Positions 62,630 through 64,000 of a stretch of DNA of 64,000 bases are shown piece after piece. The stretch is from positions 310,001 to 374,000 of the forward strand of contig NZ_JBAMDA010000001.1 of NCBI RefSeq assembly GCF_036964665.1. The letters are read 5' to 3'. Source of the stretch: Nitrobacter sp. NHB1. GTDB taxonomy: Bacteria; Pseudomonadota; Alphaproteobacteria; Rhizobiales; Xanthobacteraceae. A program made the position numbers and the translations under genes. Under the pieces are notes generated by a model. It ran no database searches. It had not been told where the DNA came from and saw nothing but the letters and a program-made list of their open reading frames with translations. The stretch's first letter is position 1. Each line of letters opens with the position of its first letter.

Positions 62630-63574
62630 ATGACTGACATTCTCATCATCAAGACCTCTTCACTCGGCGATGTGGTGCATCAGATGCCCGCGATCGTCGA
62701 TGCCTCGCGCGCATGTCCGCAGTTGCGGATCGCGTGGCTGGTGGAAGAGGCGTTCGCTCCGTTGGCGCGATTGCATCCGTCGGTCGCCGACGTCATGAGC
62801 GTTGCGACACGGCGCTGGCGTTCGCAACTCGTCGCCGGCGCGACGTGGCGCGAGATCGTCGGATTTCGCGCGCGCTTGCGCGAGCGGGCCTTCGACAAGG
62901 TGATCGACACCCAGGGCCTGATCCGCTCCGCGATCATGGCGCGCGTCGCGCGCGGCGAGCGCCACGGTTACGATGGTCGCAGCATCCGCGAACCCCTGGC
63001 CGCGCGATTCTACGACGTCAGGCACGCGGTGAGGCGCGATCTGCACGCCGTGACTCGAAACCGGATCCTGACCGGCCTCTCGCTCGGATATCGGCCGCCC
63101 GACGACGTGGATTACGGTTTGATCCGTCCTGTGGAGGCGGATAGCCAACGCTACGCCGTGCTGCTTCACGGCACGTCCCGGCGCTCGAAAGAGTGGCGTG
63201 TCGAGGACTGGATCGAAACCGGTCGCTGGCTGCAGGCGAATGGATTGCAGGCTGTGCTGCCGTGGGGCACCGAGGCCGAGCGCCTGCTGTCGGAGCGGTT
63301 ATCGCGGGAAATCGCGGGCAGTCGTGTGCTGCCGCGCCAAAACCTCGATCTGACCGCGCAAGTGATCGGCAATGCGACACTGGTGATTGGCGTCGATACC
63401 GGCCTGATGCATCTCGCCGCGGCCTATCGCGTGCCACTCGTCGGCATTTATGTCAGCACCGATCCGGGGTTGACGGGGCCGGTCGGCAGCGGCCGCATGG
63501 CGGTGCTGGGCGGCAGGAACGGTCCGCCCGCTGCGCGGCAGGCGATCGAGGCCGCCGAGCGATTGCTCGGTTAG
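62630..63574 (+). CDS. waaC: Lipopolysaccharide heptosyltransferase I
   Basis: 314 residues, GT9 family. ILIIKTSSLGDVVHQMPAI is the N-terminal signature. The C-terminal domain has VLLHGTSRRSKEWR and NATLVIGVDTGLMHLAAAYRVPLVGIYVSTDPGLTGP, the heptose/sugar-nucleotide site. It attaches the first heptose to the Kdo of LPS inner core. ATG 62630 is preferred to GTG 62624, two codons earlier. The gmhB gene next to it supplies ADP-heptose. Confidence 0.9.
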   Translation: MTDILIIKTSSLGDVVHQMPAIVDASRACPQLRIAWLVEEAFAPLARLHPSVADVMSVATRRWRSQLVAGATWREIVGFRARLRERAFDKVIDTQGLIRSAIMARVARGERHGYDGRSIREPLAARFYDVRHAVRRDLHAVTRNRILTGLSLGYRPPDDVDYGLIRPVEADSQRYAVLLHGTSRRSKEWRVEDWIETGRWLQANGLQAVLPWGTEAERLLSERLSREIAGSRVLPRQNLDLTAQVIGNATLVIGVDTGLMHLAAAYRVPLVGIYVSTDPGLTGPVGSGRMAVLGGRNGPPAARQAIEAAERLLG

Positions 63575-63612
63575 TCAGGGTGCCACGCTTGGACGGAAAC
63601 ATCGCGATTATC

Positions 63613-63691
63613 CGTCATTGCCGGGCTTGACCCGGCAATCCATCTTTTCTTCGAAAGAAGATGGATGCCCGGCATAAAGCCGGGCATGACG
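63613..63691. repeat. Palindromic element B, short empty form, between waaC and gmhB
   Basis: 79 bases, CGTCATTGCCGGGCTTGA...ATCCATCTTTTCTTC, and the complementary GAAAGAAGATGGATG...AAGCCGGGCATGACG. A near-perfect long hairpin forms, particularly the ATCCATCTTTTCTTC / GAAAGAAGATGGAT stem. It belongs to the CGTCAT...ATGACG group. Confidence 0.9.
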
Positions 63692-63698
63692 AACCTGT

Positions 63699-64000
63699 CT
63701 AAATATTCGCCGTCGCGCGCGATATGTTTGCAAGCACCCGTGCGACGAATGCGTCGAGGTCGCCGCCTGTGAACAGGTAGCCCGGAATTCCCGCGCCGGC
63801 CGCTGCTTCGATATCGCTCTCGCGGTCGCCGATGGCAAAGCTGCCTTGTTGGCGCACCGGCCAACGCCGCATCAGGTCGAGGATCATGCCTGGCTTCGGT
63901 TTGCGCCAGAGATGATCTTCGAGATATCCGGCTACGCTGCCGTCGGGATGGTGCGGGCAATATCTGAAGTCGTCGATTCGTGCGCCCTGCGACGCCAGAT
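63699..64000 (-). CDS. gmhB: D-glycero-beta-D-manno-heptose-1,7-bisphosphate 7-phosphatase, C-terminal part
   Basis: About 100 codons, open to the window edge. [37 protein letters not shown] contains the CPHHPDG and RKPKPGM elements of GmhB, and [23 protein letters not shown] is the C-terminal HAD motif with the conserved Asp. It dephosphorylates heptose bisphosphate in ADP-heptose synthesis. The 5' end is beyond the window. It supplies the donor for neighbouring waaC. Confidence 0.9.
   Translation of the reverse strand, partial: LASQGARIDDFRYCPHHPDGSVAGYLEDHLWRKPKPGMILDLMRRWPVRQQGSFAIGDRESDIEAAAGAGIPGYLFTGGDLDAFVARVLANISRATANI

Overview
The window is GC-rich chromosomal DNA of an alphaproteobacterium, most likely Nitrobacteraceae/Bradyrhizobiaceae (Nitrobacter, Rhodopseudomonas or Bradyrhizobium type). 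Four things point there: a three-subunit proton-translocating transhydrogenase (pntAA-pntAB-pntB), a PdhS-like histidine kinase, an alphaproteobacterial tRNA-His with A73 and no encoded G-1, and dispersed palindromic repeats that, as far as I recall, are typical of this family. The genus is inference from protein similarity and gene order, not from a search.

Layout. 1-7.3 kb: the 3' end of an M3 peptidase, a small cytochrome oxidase subunit IV gene, the pnt operon, a tandem-DUF3606 basic protein, a membrane-anchored hypothetical gene, rpsU, and an aquaporin gene broken by one frameshift. 7.4-10.7 kb (minus): purE-purK-carbamoyltransferase, with ATGA/GTGA overlaps. 10.8-16.5 kb: two cyclic-di-GMP genes (a GGDEF protein and a PAS-GGDEF-EAL protein), two small DUF465 genes and an FAD oxidoreductase. 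16.7-19.5 kb: putrescine importer potGHI, without a local potF. 19.7-30.3 kb: an AsmA-like protein, a scoA/scoB CoA transferase, a porin-like protein, the PdhS-like kinase, two phasins, tRNA-His, a CsbD protein and an unknown gene. 30.6-53.6 kb: an amidase and the division and cell wall (dcw) cluster rsmH-ftsL-ftsI-murE-murF-mraY-murD-ftsW-murG-murC-murB-ddl-ftsQ-ftsA-ftsZ-lpxC. 53.9-58.7 kb: bamD-recN-ligA. 58.7-64 kb: an FAH hydrolase, a lipid-flippase-type ABC exporter, galE, waaC and the 3' part of gmhB, so this end carries envelope and LPS functions.

The dcw genes make lipid II precursors (murA excepted), polymerise septal peptidoglycan and build the Z ring. lpxC and bamD tie this to outer-membrane assembly. 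The core runs rsmH to murE and ftsQ to ftsA are tightly packed. From murE to ftsQ, almost every junction carries a dispersed palindromic repeat.

The most interesting structure is at 44973-45383, between murC and murB. A small GIY-YIG nuclease gene, on the opposite strand, sits exactly between the two halves of a palindromic repeat whose empty form occurs at 40837-40963 and 63613-63691. All these repeats, and the related cattgcgag family, begin with CGTCAT and end with ATGACG. This looks like an autonomous/non-autonomous pair: a GIY-YIG-encoding palindromic element and its small derivatives. Other notable points are composite repeats in inverted orientation that could drive inversions, a repeat that has supplied the C-terminus of Ddl, two TGC-N3-GCA operator-like sites before the second phasin, and the coupling of a NodU-type carbamoyltransferase to purK.
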